From assembly GCA_030615025.1 (NCBI GenBank), contig JAUXAB010000007.1:27859-91858 (forward strand): a DNA stretch of 64,000 nucleotides, read 5' to 3'. Both the position numbers and the translations under genes were made by a program. Under the pieces are notes generated by a model. The model saw only the letters and a program-made list of their open reading frames with translations, searched no databases and was not told the DNA's origin. The DNA comes from Phycisphaerae bacterium. Lineage in GTDB: Bacteria > Planctomycetota > Phycisphaerae > Sedimentisphaerales > Anaerobacaceae. Shown here piece by piece: positions 1-8,067 of the stretch (within the stretch, counting starts at the first letter, position 1; every line of letters starts with the position of its first letter).

Positions 1-114
1 ACGCTTCCTACCTGAACGCCGCGCCAAGGAGACTTTTTGATTCAGGACAATCGAAGCGGCCCCGACCGTTGCAGCCCGCAGAAACTGCCTTCTTCGGATA
101 TTGGCTTTTTTCAT
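1..114 (-). CDS. N-terminus of a Tat-exported protein (partial, runs off left edge)
   Basis: The reverse strand reads an ATG at 114 followed by 38 open codons to the window edge. The first residues form a textbook twin-arginine signal: positive N-terminus, the motif RRRQFLRAA, then a short hydrophobic stretch (VGAASIVL). It is probably the last visible gene of the leftward oxidoreductase/isomerase operon, 51 bp after the isomerase stop codon. The mature domain is outside the window, so no function can be assigned. Many Tat proteins in such operons are Gfo/Idh/MocA enzymes or sugar-binding proteins, but that is only inference from context. Confidence 0.75.
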   Translation of the reverse strand, partial: MKKANIRRRQFLRAATVGAASIVLNQKVSLARRSGRKR

Positions 115-165
115 CGGATTTTGCCGTGCAATACTTTCAACATCGCCTGGGGCACGGGTCCCGTA

Positions 166-990
166 CTATACCAACTCTTTTAGATGCTTGATACTTCGCT
201 GGGCTTGTTCGATAGTGCCGCACTCAACGCTCAAAACGATGTCACGCGGTGCACCCTTGCATACCTCGACCACCTTTTTCCAGTCTATAACGCCTTCACC
301 GCAGGCACAGCCTGCCGGAGTACCTGTAACCTTGCCGCGTTCGTCCTCGGATTGCTGTATTGAAATATCTTTGGCGTGGAGATGTACTAAATTGTCCTTG
401 ACGCGCTCCAGCCACTCAATTGGGTCGTGACCGCTTAAGTAACTATTGCCGGTATCGAAGTTGATACCGATAGCCGGTGAATTGACAAGCTGATAAATCT
501 TTTCCAGACCATCGGGACTTTTGCTGTACTGCTGGTGCGGCTCAATGCCAATCATAACACCGCGTCCCTCAGCAACCGCCGCCGCTTCGGTCAGCACATA
601 CTTCATCAACACGTGGTCTTCCTCTTCCGTCGTCCAGGCAGGTTTCGGACCTTCGTCACTGTTGACAACCGGCGCGCCACATTCGGCTGCGAAACGAATT
701 GCTTGTTTAAGATAGTTGGTGCTGATATCCGGCTTGCACATAGGAGTATGTGCCGACAAGCCCGAAAGCTTAACGCCTGCCTTTTCGCAGGCCCGCTTCA
801 CCCGGAATGGGTCGTCCAGCATCGAAATAGTCGCGTAGTAGCCCGCTTCACTCATCAACTCGCGTCCCCAGTGGACCCACGGCTCGACATATTCATATCC
901 CAGCTCCGCCGCTTTTTCTATTCCCAATTCAAACGACATATCGGCGTGTCGTACAAATTCAAGATTGACTCCAATGTAAACATTTGCCAT
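166..990 (-). CDS. Sugar phosphate isomerase/epimerase (xylose-isomerase-like TIM barrel)
   Basis: A 274-residue protein of the AP-endonuclease-2/xylose-isomerase-like TIM-barrel family. Visible family features are the N-terminal strand followed by a helix with GYEYVEPW, a central GIEPHQQY segment, INFDTGNSY (metal-ligand Asp) and LHAKDI (His and Asp), with a late glutamate in SVECG. Such enzymes isomerise or epimerise keto-sugars and normally bind a divalent metal. There is no signal peptide, so it is cytoplasmic. I chose the ATG at 990 because GGGAGG lies 8 bases upstream; an earlier ATG at 1020 lacks this. It follows four Gfo/Idh/MocA genes, a pairing typical of oxidised-sugar catabolism. 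The exact substrate cannot be told from sequence. Confidence 0.85.
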   Translation of the reverse strand: MANVYIGVNLEFVRHADMSFELGIEKAAELGYEYVEPWVHWGRELMSEAGYYATISMLDDPFRVKRACEKAGVKLSGLSAHTPMCKPDISTNYLKQAIRFAAECGAPVVNSDEGPKPAWTTEEEDHVLMKYVLTEAAAVAEGRGVMIGIEPHQQYSKSPDGLEKIYQLVNSPAIGINFDTGNSYLSGHDPIEWLERVKDNLVHLHAKDISIQQSEDERGKVTGTPAGCACGEGVIDWKKVVEVCKGAPRDIVLSVECGTIEQAQRSIKHLKELV

Positions 991-1026
991 TTCAAAGACC
1001 TCCCTTTCACAAGTAAACAATCAATT

Positions 1027-2361
1027 TTACAAACGCCATGGACTACGCATCGCACGCTTTAGCATCCTGTTCGCCGCCTCGCTTTTGACGAAACGTTCTT
1101 TTTTCGGGTCCCATTTGAGTTTTTGTTCAAGCCGAATCGCAATATCGCTGATCTGGCATATTATGTCCCCCCGGACAGACGCATCAACCGGAGATATCGT
1201 CTCAGCCCGGCTTTTCACGCAGTCCAGCAGATTCCTCACGTGGTTACCGCTCTTATGCAGGTGGATATCGTTCGGCCCAAACTCCGTCGAGAGCAGATCC
1301 TTCGGATGCGCGTTAATGCCCCCCCGGTCAACGTGCACCCATCCTTTAGTGCCTTCAAACGCCGTCCCGTGACCGGTCGTTCTTCCATAACGCTTTTTCC
1401 ATTCTTCCGGATATGGATCGCCGGTAAAGTTCATAGTAACGCCGCTGGCATACTTGCACACGATATTCCAGTTCCTCGCCGTATCGCATACACCGTCGGG
1501 GCTGGGCCAGACGCCCGTCCCTTCGATCTCCAACGGCCCCGCAACTTTTTCACCACCGCCCCAGATGGCAATGTCGACAGGATGAATCCCCCAGCCGGCG
1601 ATAAACCCAAGCGCATAATCGGAAATAAACCACCACAGCCTATTGGAGCAGCGATCCTTCGTGTAAGGCGTGTAAGGAGCGGGCCCCAGCCACATATCGT
1701 AATCAATCCAGTCCGGCTCAGGCACAGGTTTCGGCGACCCGCCTGAAGCGCTGCCGGGAGCCCATACGTTGATGGTGTGCAGCTTTCCTATCCGCTCGTT
1801 CAAAGCCAGTTCACACGCAAAACGGAAATTCCGACTGGAGCGCTGCTGCGTGCCGAACTGAAACTTTCTGCCGTAGCGGTGCACCGCTTCTCGCATCGCC
1901 TGGTCTTCGGCCACAGACAGGCCCATCGGTTTTTCCATGTAGACATCTTTTCCCGACCTAACCGCTGCCAGCGACACAAGAACATGCCAATGGTCAGTCG
2001 TAGCCACAAGAACAACATCAATATCTTCGCGTCCTACCAGTTCACGAAAGTCTTTGTAAGTCGCGCATCCATCGCTTTGATAGTGCTTATTCACCAGATT
2101 CTGGGCCGCATCGCGCGCCTGTTCTTTAAGGTCGCAAATCGCCACTACCTGAGCATCCCTTTGCCCAAGGAAATTCCGCATCACCCCGCTGCCCTGAGGC
2201 CCAACGCCAACGCAACCAACAATGATTCGATTACTTGCAGCAACGTTGCCGGCCTTACCCAGCGCTGATGACGAAACTAAATATGGAAAACCAATTGCCC
2301 CCACAGCGGTATCTGTGGCCCGCTTCAAAAATTTTCGTCGACTAATTCTTATTTGTCTCAT
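1027..2361 (-). CDS. Tat-exported Gfo/Idh/MocA family oxidoreductase (array copy 1)
   Basis: A 444-residue NAD(P)-dependent sugar/inositol-dehydrogenase-like protein. Residues 1-35 are a Tat signal (SRRKFLKRA, then a hydrophobic stretch ending at SSALGKAG). The Rossmann domain follows, with a glycine-rich GCVGVGPQGSG and AICDLKE. The conserved catalytic lysine motif reads YMEKPMGLS. The C-terminal domain has the GWGIHPVDIAIWGGG region, in which a His is usually catalytic. It ends in an array-specific tail with MRSPWRL. The start is preceded by AAGGGAG. Export of an NAD-linked enzyme is a recognised oddity of planctomycete families of this type; the cofactor may be loaded before Tat export. 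Substrate unknown. Confidence 0.9.
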   Translation of the reverse strand: MRQIRISRRKFLKRATDTAVGAIGFPYLVSSSALGKAGNVAASNRIIVGCVGVGPQGSGVMRNFLGQRDAQVVAICDLKEQARDAAQNLVNKHYQSDGCATYKDFRELVGREDIDVVLVATTDHWHVLVSLAAVRSGKDVYMEKPMGLSVAEDQAMREAVHRYGRKFQFGTQQRSSRNFRFACELALNERIGKLHTINVWAPGSASGGSPKPVPEPDWIDYDMWLGPAPYTPYTKDRCSNRLWWFISDYALGFIAGWGIHPVDIAIWGGGEKVAGPLEIEGTGVWPSPDGVCDTARNWNIVCKYASGVTMNFTGDPYPEEWKKRYGRTTGHGTAFEGTKGWVHVDRGGINAHPKDLLSTEFGPNDIHLHKSGNHVRNLLDCVKSRAETISPVDASVRGDIICQISDIAIRLEQKLKWDPKKERFVKSEAANRMLKRAMRSPWRL

Positions 2362-2490
2362 AGCAAAAACTCCCTTACCTCATAATTAACCAATATAACG
2401 AGTTTACATAATCAATAATCAGTAATCAATTTCATAATCGCCACGGACTTCGCATCGGCTGTTTCAACATCCGGTTTGCCTGGTCGTCGT
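2250..2490. repeat. Direct repeat, junction copy A (gene start, spacer and next gene end)
   Basis: This junction, covering the 5' end of array copy 1, the whole intergenic spacer and the 3' end of array copy 2, is almost identical to 3619-3860, about 1370 bp away. The spacer and the tail coding for the final residues differ at only a few positions. It marks a recent tandem duplication or gene conversion of one unit. Confidence 0.85.
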
Positions 2491-3730
2491 TAATAAACAC
2501 TTCCTTCCCGGGATTCCATTTTAGCCTGCGTCCCAGTCGCACCGCGATATCACTTAGCTGGCACAGCGTATCAGAACGCACCGCTACATCCACAGGAGCT
2601 ACGGTCTGTCGCCTGGTTCTCATACAGTCAAGCAAGTTCTTACTGTGATTGTCGCTCACCGGCAGATGAATTTCATCAGGACCCATCGTCTCTTTTAAAA
2701 GCGATGCCGGAGAGGCGCTGATACCCTGGCGATTAACGTGGACCCATCCTTTCTCTCCCTCAAAACGGGCTCCCTGCCTGTTCTTTGTGTTATCGGTGAA
2801 GTGAATGGTAACACCGTTAGGATACCGCAGGTTTACCTCCCAGCTCTTAGCACAATCCAATACTCCCTCATCAGGGAATACCGCCGTACCTTCAACTTCA
2901 GTCGGCCCGGTTAATTCTGTCCCGTTTCCCCACTGAGCAATATCCAAGTGGTGAACACCCCAAGCTGATATAAATCCAAGCGAATACAGGCTAATTAGTT
3001 CGTGTGTCCATCCGTTTAAGATAGCTTCAGTAAAGGGAGACCATTGTGCCGGACCAAGCCAAGCATGGTAATCCAAGCCTTGCGGAACTGGTTTTTGGGG
3101 GAACTTCTTATTGAAATCTCCAGCCGGTACGCCCACCCTAATGGTGTGGACTTTTCCGATTCTGCCGTTTCGCGCTAATTCACAGGCAAAACGGAAATTG
3201 CGGCCCGACCGCTGCTGCGTTCCAAACTGAAAGACACGTCCATACCGGTGAATAGTTTGACGGAGTATCTTCGCCTCTGCGAAACTCAACCCCACGGGCT
3301 TCTCCATGTACATGTCCTTGCCTTGCTTGGCTGCCTCGGTGGCCATTATCACATGCCAAAATACAGGTGAGGCGATGAGAACCGCATCGATATCCGATCT
3401 GGATAGAAGTTCAGAAAAATCATGGTAAGTTTTACATACTTTTTTGTTATATTTCTCATCAACCATCCTCCGGGCCAGTTGGTATCTTTCTTTGTTAACG
3501 TCGCACACCGCCACGACCTGGGCATCTGATAACTCCAGGAAGCTTTGCATGACTGCCCTGCCGCGTCCTCCCACTCCGATAACACCCATGACAATCCTAT
3601 CGCCGGCGGCAACTCTGCCGGCCTTACCCAGCGCCGAAGACAAAACTAAATATGGAAAACCAATTGCCCCCACAGCGGTACCTGTGGCCCGCTTCAAAAA
3701 ATGCCTTCGACTAATTCTTTTTTGTCTCAT
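2432..3730 (-). CDS. Tat-exported Gfo/Idh/MocA family oxidoreductase (array copy 2)
   Basis: A 432-residue paralog of the neighbouring dehydrogenases. Residues 1-36 carry the Tat signal SRRHFLKRA plus hydrophobic stretch; the Rossmann fold begins with GVIGVGGRGRA and AVCDVNKE. The catalytic lysine motif is YMEKPVGLS, and the substrate-domain histidine motif is WGVHHLDIAQWG. It closes with the shared tail NRMLKQPMRSPWRL. The 5' end, spacer and 3' tail are nearly identical in DNA to those of copies 1 and 3, while the central region is more divergent, suggesting different substrates or steps. It has the same AAGGGAG ribosome-binding site as its neighbours and is presumably cotranscribed with them. 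Confidence 0.9.
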   Translation of the reverse strand: MRQKRISRRHFLKRATGTAVGAIGFPYLVLSSALGKAGRVAAGDRIVMGVIGVGGRGRAVMQSFLELSDAQVVAVCDVNKERYQLARRMVDEKYNKKVCKTYHDFSELLSRSDIDAVLIASPVFWHVIMATEAAKQGKDMYMEKPVGLSFAEAKILRQTIHRYGRVFQFGTQQRSGRNFRFACELARNGRIGKVHTIRVGVPAGDFNKKFPQKPVPQGLDYHAWLGPAQWSPFTEAILNGWTHELISLYSLGFISAWGVHHLDIAQWGNGTELTGPTEVEGTAVFPDEGVLDCAKSWEVNLRYPNGVTIHFTDNTKNRQGARFEGEKGWVHVNRQGISASPASLLKETMGPDEIHLPVSDNHSKNLLDCMRTRRQTVAPVDVAVRSDTLCQLSDIAVRLGRRLKWNPGKEVFINDDQANRMLKQPMRSPWRL

Positions 3731-3860
3731 AACAAAAACTCCCTTACCTCATAATTAACCAATATAACGAGTTTACATAATCAATAATCAGTAATCAATT
3801 TCACAATCGCCACGGACTTCGCATCGGCTGTTTCAACATCCGGTTTGCCTGGTCATCGTC
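3619..3860. repeat. Direct repeat, junction copy B
   Basis: Second copy of the duplicated junction described at 2250-2490: 5' end of array copy 2, spacer, and 3' end of array copy 3. The 70-bp spacer is essentially unchanged between the copies, although it is noncoding. Confidence 0.85.
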
Positions 3861-5102
3861 AACAAATCGCTCTTTTTCAGGATTCCATTTCAACGGCCGG
3901 CCAAGCCGGTATGCAATATTACCAAGGTGACAAACTGTTACCGAGCGGCAACCTATCTCTTCGTCGCAAACCGTTTTGCTGCGCGTTCGGATACATTCCA
4001 GGAAATTGCCTTGATGGCTTCTGCTTTCATAAAGGTGTATCTCATCGGGCTTGATTTTTTGCCTTGCGAGAGTCTCCGGCCAGGTGCGTAAATGTCCACG
4101 ATTAACCTCAATCTTTCCTTCGGCACCCGTAAACAAAACACCGTTGGCCTTATCGCGAGTCATAATGACACCATTAGCGTACCTGTAAGTGAGCACCTTG
4201 AAGTCCTTACCATCAGGTGGAACAACTTCAACCGGGCCGCTGTCGTCCATGCCAAGACCCCATTGAGCGATATCAAAGTGGTGCGGCCCCCAGTTTGTCA
4301 TCTCACCGCCGCCATAATCCCAATAGCCCATCCAGCCATGCCGTAAGAGGCCCGGATGGAAGGGCCTCCATGGTGCCGGACCCAGCCACATCTCCCAATC
4401 GATACAATCCGGCACAGGCTCTCCCGGCAGATTACATTCACGGGCAGGACCGCCAACACCAATCGTTACCGATTTGACGTCGCCGATGTAACCATTGCGG
4501 ACCAGCTCGCAGGCAAAGCGAAAATTCCTGTCGGAACGCTGCTGCGTACCGATCTGATACACACGACCATAACGTTTGACCGCGTTAGCCATTGCGCGAG
4601 CTTCAGAGATAGTAAGTGACATCGGCTTCTCGCAGTAAATATCCTTGCCCGCCTTAGCAGCAGCGATATTTATTATGGCATTGGAGTGCGACGGCGTGGC
4701 AGTCACCACCGCATCAATATCATCCCGTGCCAAAAGCTCTCGAAAATCTTTGTAGGCGGCACAATCCTTATTGCCGTAGTATTTGTTGGCGATGTCACGA
4801 GCCTGATTTAGCCACCTATCATCGACATCACAGACCGCCACCATCTGCACTTCGGCACTGCCCATAAAACCTCCGGGCTCAACCCAATTCAAATTTGGGA
4901 CGGTACCACCACGCCAACCCATATGGGCCGTTCCCTGGTTACCCATCCCAATGCAGGCCACTACAATTCGATTACTCGCGGCAACGCTGCCGGCCTTACC
5001 CATGGCCGAAGACGAAGCCAAATATGGAAAACCAAGTGTTCCCACAGCCGCACCGGCAGCCCGTTTCAAAAACCGCCTTCGACCAATTCCTCTTCGTCTC
5101 AC
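3801..5102 (-). CDS. Tat-exported Gfo/Idh/MocA family oxidoreductase (array copy 3)
   Basis: A 433-residue member of the array. I place the start at a GTG (5102), which gives an N-terminus aligned with the other copies and has GGAGAAGGGAG just upstream; the longer reading frame begins with a TTG inside that ribosome-binding site. Tat motif GRRRFLKRA, Rossmann motif CIGMGNQGTAHMG followed by an insertion (about 20 residues, WRGGTVPNLNW onward) absent from copies 1 and 2, lysine motif YCEKPMSLT, and substrate-domain histidine GPHHFDIAQWG. It ends with NRMLKQPMRSPWRL. The inserted segment and different active-site environment suggest it acts on a different substrate from its siblings. Confidence 0.9.
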   Translation of the reverse strand: MRRRGIGRRRFLKRAAGAAVGTLGFPYLASSSAMGKAGSVAASNRIVVACIGMGNQGTAHMGWRGGTVPNLNWVEPGGFMGSAEVQMVAVCDVDDRWLNQARDIANKYYGNKDCAAYKDFRELLARDDIDAVVTATPSHSNAIINIAAAKAGKDIYCEKPMSLTISEARAMANAVKRYGRVYQIGTQQRSDRNFRFACELVRNGYIGDVKSVTIGVGGPARECNLPGEPVPDCIDWEMWLGPAPWRPFHPGLLRHGWMGYWDYGGGEMTNWGPHHFDIAQWGLGMDDSGPVEVVPPDGKDFKVLTYRYANGVIMTRDKANGVLFTGAEGKIEVNRGHLRTWPETLARQKIKPDEIHLYESRSHQGNFLECIRTRSKTVCDEEIGCRSVTVCHLGNIAYRLGRPLKWNPEKERFVDDDQANRMLKQPMRSPWRL

Positions 5103-5156
5103 AATAAGAACTCCCTTCTCCAATTACTAAACGAGTTCAACGGTCAATAATCAGTT

Positions 5157-6470
5157 CTACAGCCACCAGGGACTGCGCATCGGCCTTGTAAGCATCCGGT
5201 TTGCCCGGTCGTCGTTAATAAACTCTTCTTTGTCCGGATCCCACCGCAGCTTCCTGCCAAGGCGCATCGCGATGTCACTTAGCTGACAGAGTGTATCCGA
5301 GCGTACCGTCACTTCAACCGGAGCCACCGTTCTGGCCCGGGTCTTGACGCAGTCCAGAAAATTTTTCTGGTGGTGATTGCTTACCGGCAGATGAACTTCG
5401 TCCGAGCCGATTTCCTTCTTGAGTAACTCCTTCGGATGAGCGTCCACCTTACCGCCCAGATGCTCTTCCTTGACGAACACCCAGCCGTCGGTTCCTTCAA
5501 AACGAACACCAAGCGGATTCCTTTTCCCGTCGGTAAAATTCATTGTCACGCCATTGGCAAACTTAAGATTCACGTCCCAGCCGGTCGCGTTGTTGCATGT
5601 CCCGTCCGGCGGATACTCACCGACCCCCTCCACCTCCAAAGGCCCCGTAAGGTCCGTCCCGTTACCCCACGTCGCAATATCAATCGTATGAATGCCACAA
5701 CCGGCAATCCATCCAAGAGAGTAATCACTGATATGCCACCAGTGACTGTTGCTCACCCGGTTCGGATGATAGGGTGCCCACGGTGCAGGCCCAAGCCAGA
5801 GATCATAATCGATCGAATCAGGAACCGGCATCGCCGGAAAGTTCTCGCTGACTATGCTGTACCGCGAAGCCACCGTGATTTTGCGAATCTTACCGACCCG
5901 GCCGCTCAAAACCATCTCGCAGGCAAAACGGGAATTCCGACTCGACCGCTCCTGCGTGCCGAACTGAAACACCCGGCCATACCGATTAACCTCCTGGCGC
6001 AGCACCTGTCCCTGCTCAACGCTCATGCCTAACGGCTTCTCACAATATACATCCTTGCCCGACCGCACCGACTGTAAAGCGTGCGGCACGTGCCAGTGGT
6101 CCGTAGAACCAACCACAACCGCGTCTATATCGCCGCGTTCGCAAAGTTCGCGGAAATCATTGTACCCTGTGCACACTTTTTTGCCGTAGTGCTTATCCAC
6201 CCGCTGCAGGGCCCTATCGCGATTTGGCCGTTTCACATCGCACACCGCCACTACCTGCGCGTCAGCCAAGTTAATAAAATTACTCAGCAATGCCCCTCCT
6301 CGCCCGCCTGTGCCGATAAAGCCCATCACAATTCGATTGCTCGCAGCAACGTTGCCGGCCTTACCCAATGCCGAGGACGAAATTATATATGGAAAACCTA
6401 TCACCCCCACAGCGGCACCCGCTGCCTTTTTCAAAAAACCCCGCCGTGTAATATCTTTATACCTCTGCAT
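5157..6470 (-). CDS. Tat-exported Gfo/Idh/MocA family oxidoreductase (array copy 4, first gene of operon)
   Basis: A 437-residue paralog and the promoter-proximal gene of the leftward array. The ATG at 6470 is preferred because AAAGGAG lies 7 bases upstream; an in-frame ATG at 6488 overlaps that site. Tat motif TRRGFLKKA, Rossmann motif FIGTGGRGGA with AVCDVKR, lysine motif YCEKPLGMS, and histidine motif GCGIHTIDIATWGNG. It ends with NRMLTRPMRSPWWL, a slightly diverged version of the tail in copies 1-3. It is the most diverged junction of the four, consistent with an older duplication than copies 1-3. Substrate unknown. Confidence 0.9.
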   Translation of the reverse strand: MQRYKDITRRGFLKKAAGAAVGVIGFPYIISSSALGKAGNVAASNRIVMGFIGTGGRGGALLSNFINLADAQVVAVCDVKRPNRDRALQRVDKHYGKKVCTGYNDFRELCERGDIDAVVVGSTDHWHVPHALQSVRSGKDVYCEKPLGMSVEQGQVLRQEVNRYGRVFQFGTQERSSRNSRFACEMVLSGRVGKIRKITVASRYSIVSENFPAMPVPDSIDYDLWLGPAPWAPYHPNRVSNSHWWHISDYSLGWIAGCGIHTIDIATWGNGTDLTGPLEVEGVGEYPPDGTCNNATGWDVNLKFANGVTMNFTDGKRNPLGVRFEGTDGWVFVKEEHLGGKVDAHPKELLKKEIGSDEVHLPVSNHHQKNFLDCVKTRARTVAPVEVTVRSDTLCQLSDIAMRLGRKLRWDPDKEEFINDDRANRMLTRPMRSPWWL

Positions 6471-6791
6471 AACCCATCTCCTTTCCATAGAATGCTTTAT
6501 TTATATCTGTATCTACCTGACGAAAGTCCCGTAAGGGGCGCTGCGCGAATCAAAATGGCCTATCAATTGTAACCAAAACCGCAATTGGCGTCAAAAGAAA
6601 AAGCCGAAAAACCATAGGGCCGACTGGAACATCGGATGGTTGGCCACTGAGGAGATAACCATAGATGTATGGAGATTTGTGACGCTGGGCTGATGTAACC
6701 AGTGTAAGAGGGTTTTCTGGGCGTTGCCTGGTTTGCTATCCAGAGTGATTAGATAACTAACGTTACTACACAAAACGCCATTGGGTGTCGC
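6471..6791. other. Intergenic region upstream of the dehydrogenase array
   Basis: About 320 bp between the array and the WYL regulator gene. It should contain the array promoter, read leftward. I see no convincing gene: a 60-codon reverse frame (6591-6773) has no ribosome-binding site and a composition unlike its neighbours. No strong hairpin or clear sigma-70-type promoter stood out. Confidence 0.5.
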
Positions 6792-7772
6792 TTATATCTG
6801 CTGATTGAGTTTGATCATATTTTTAGCTGTCTCAAGGAGTCTCTTTCGCAGTGCCTTTGGTGCCAGGACCTGGACCTGGTCGCCATAGCCGAGAATCCAC
6901 CAGGCTATCTCACCCAGACCGTCAACGCGAAACTCCACGGTGGCGGAGCCGTCGCTGCTGCGAGTGACCTCCTGCGTGCTGTGCCATTGCACCTCGGTGA
7001 CATTGTTAGCCACTTTGGGCAGGAACCGCAGCTTGACATTGTAGATTCTGCCTTCCGGTATCATTGACCAGGCCTTGCCAAAGTAGTCATACAAATCGAA
7101 ATTCTCACCGCCCAGGAAACACTGCTCTGTAGTTTTTAATTCCTTGATGCGGTTAAGCTTAAAGGTGCGGATGCTTTTGTGCAGGCTGGAGTAGCCCAGC
7201 ACATACCAGGCCCGCTGGTTGTATAGCAGATGATAGGGACACAGCTGGACGTCAATAATTCTGCCCTCGAAAAGCGAATGGTAGCGAATGCTTACCTTGC
7301 GTTTCTTGGTGATAGCTTTTTGCAATTGTGCGAAGGTCCTATCAAGTCCGCCGGAATGGTAGATAGGCGCCTGTGCGCCGGCCCTGGTAGAGATATTTCG
7401 CAGGGCTGTATTGCAATACTGTCTGATTCCGGCAGGCAGATTGTTTTCGATTTTCAAAGCGGCCAGCAGCGCTGAATTTTTGAACGGCAACTGTATCTGG
7501 TTACGCGCCTTGTGGACCAGCAGAAGCAGACTCAGTGCCTCTTGCAGGTTCAAATCTACAGGCGGCAGGAAAAACTCAGGCTTTATGGTATAACCGCCGG
7601 TCCCGGCATCGTAGCGAAACGGCACGCCGATAGCCCGCAGCTCTTTCAAATCGCGGAAGACCGTCCGCCGGCTCGTCCCAAACATTTTCGACATATCGCT
7701 AACGGCATAGCCTTTTCCTGCCTGCAATGTCGTTAAAATCTGCATGACTCTACTGATTCTGCTGGATTTCAT
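6792..7772 (-). CDS. YafY-type transcriptional regulator (HTH plus WYL domain)
   Basis: A 326-residue DNA-binding regulator. Residues about 1-60 form a DeoR-like helix-turn-helix (TSRRTVFRDLKELRAIGVPF), followed by a linker with GGYTIKPEFF typical of YafY/YfjR proteins. From about residue 150 comes the WYL domain, with the landmark region YNQRAWYVLGYSS, and then a C-terminal WCX-type segment ending in WILGYGDQVQVL. WYL domains bind small ligands or nucleic-acid fragments and switch the HTH. The start has AAGGAG 7 bases upstream. It lies 322 bp upstream of the dehydrogenase array in the same orientation, so it may regulate it, but no operator is visible. Confidence 0.85.
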   Translation of the reverse strand: MKSSRISRVMQILTTLQAGKGYAVSDMSKMFGTSRRTVFRDLKELRAIGVPFRYDAGTGGYTIKPEFFLPPVDLNLQEALSLLLLVHKARNQIQLPFKNSALLAALKIENNLPAGIRQYCNTALRNISTRAGAQAPIYHSGGLDRTFAQLQKAITKKRKVSIRYHSLFEGRIIDVQLCPYHLLYNQRAWYVLGYSSLHKSIRTFKLNRIKELKTTEQCFLGGENFDLYDYFGKAWSMIPEGRIYNVKLRFLPKVANNVTEVQWHSTQEVTRSSDGSATVEFRVDGLGEIAWWILGYGDQVQVLAPKALRKRLLETAKNMIKLNQQI

Positions 7773-8067
7773 AGCCTGGCTCCTTGGAAAATTAGGGACA
7801 GCCAGGAAACCGTTGGCAGTCCCGAATTTTCCGTTAACTTCTCAATAGGATTGTGATTATACAGCCAATATGAGGGCGATGTCAAAACCTTGGTTTGGCA
7901 TGCCAAGACTGAGGACTGAGAATCTGACTTCTGACATCTTAATTATGGTGTAGCGATTCTTGCGCAGCGATTTCGGCGGCCGGTATTGGGACTTCAAATT
8001 GCTGATTATTCTGGTATACTTAACTTTTTCTATAACTATAGCCTTATATTAGATATGGACAGAAGTT
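7773..8067. other. Divergent intergenic region between WYL regulator and der
   Basis: Nearly 300 bp that holds the two divergent promoters. It also has a dispersed-repeat fragment at about 7920-7946 (a CTGACTTCTGACATCTTAAT-like run) that recurs inverted at about 56620-56665. No gene seen. Confidence 0.5.
7993..8020 (+). promoter_or_regulatory. Candidate promoter of der
   Basis: TTCAAA (7993-7998) and TATACT (8015-8020) are separated by 16 bp and lie 47 bp upstream of the der start codon. The -10 is a good match to the housekeeping consensus; the -35 is partial. Confidence 0.4.

Noticed and set aside
1123..6032. Long forward frames opposite the dehydrogenase array (for example 1123-1746 and 5436-6032)
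   Set aside because: They mirror codon bias of the real genes, repeat with the paralogs, and show no domain or start signal.
6591..6773. 60-codon reverse frame upstream of the dehydrogenase array
   Set aside because: No ribosome-binding site and no recognisable pattern; more likely leader or spacer DNA.
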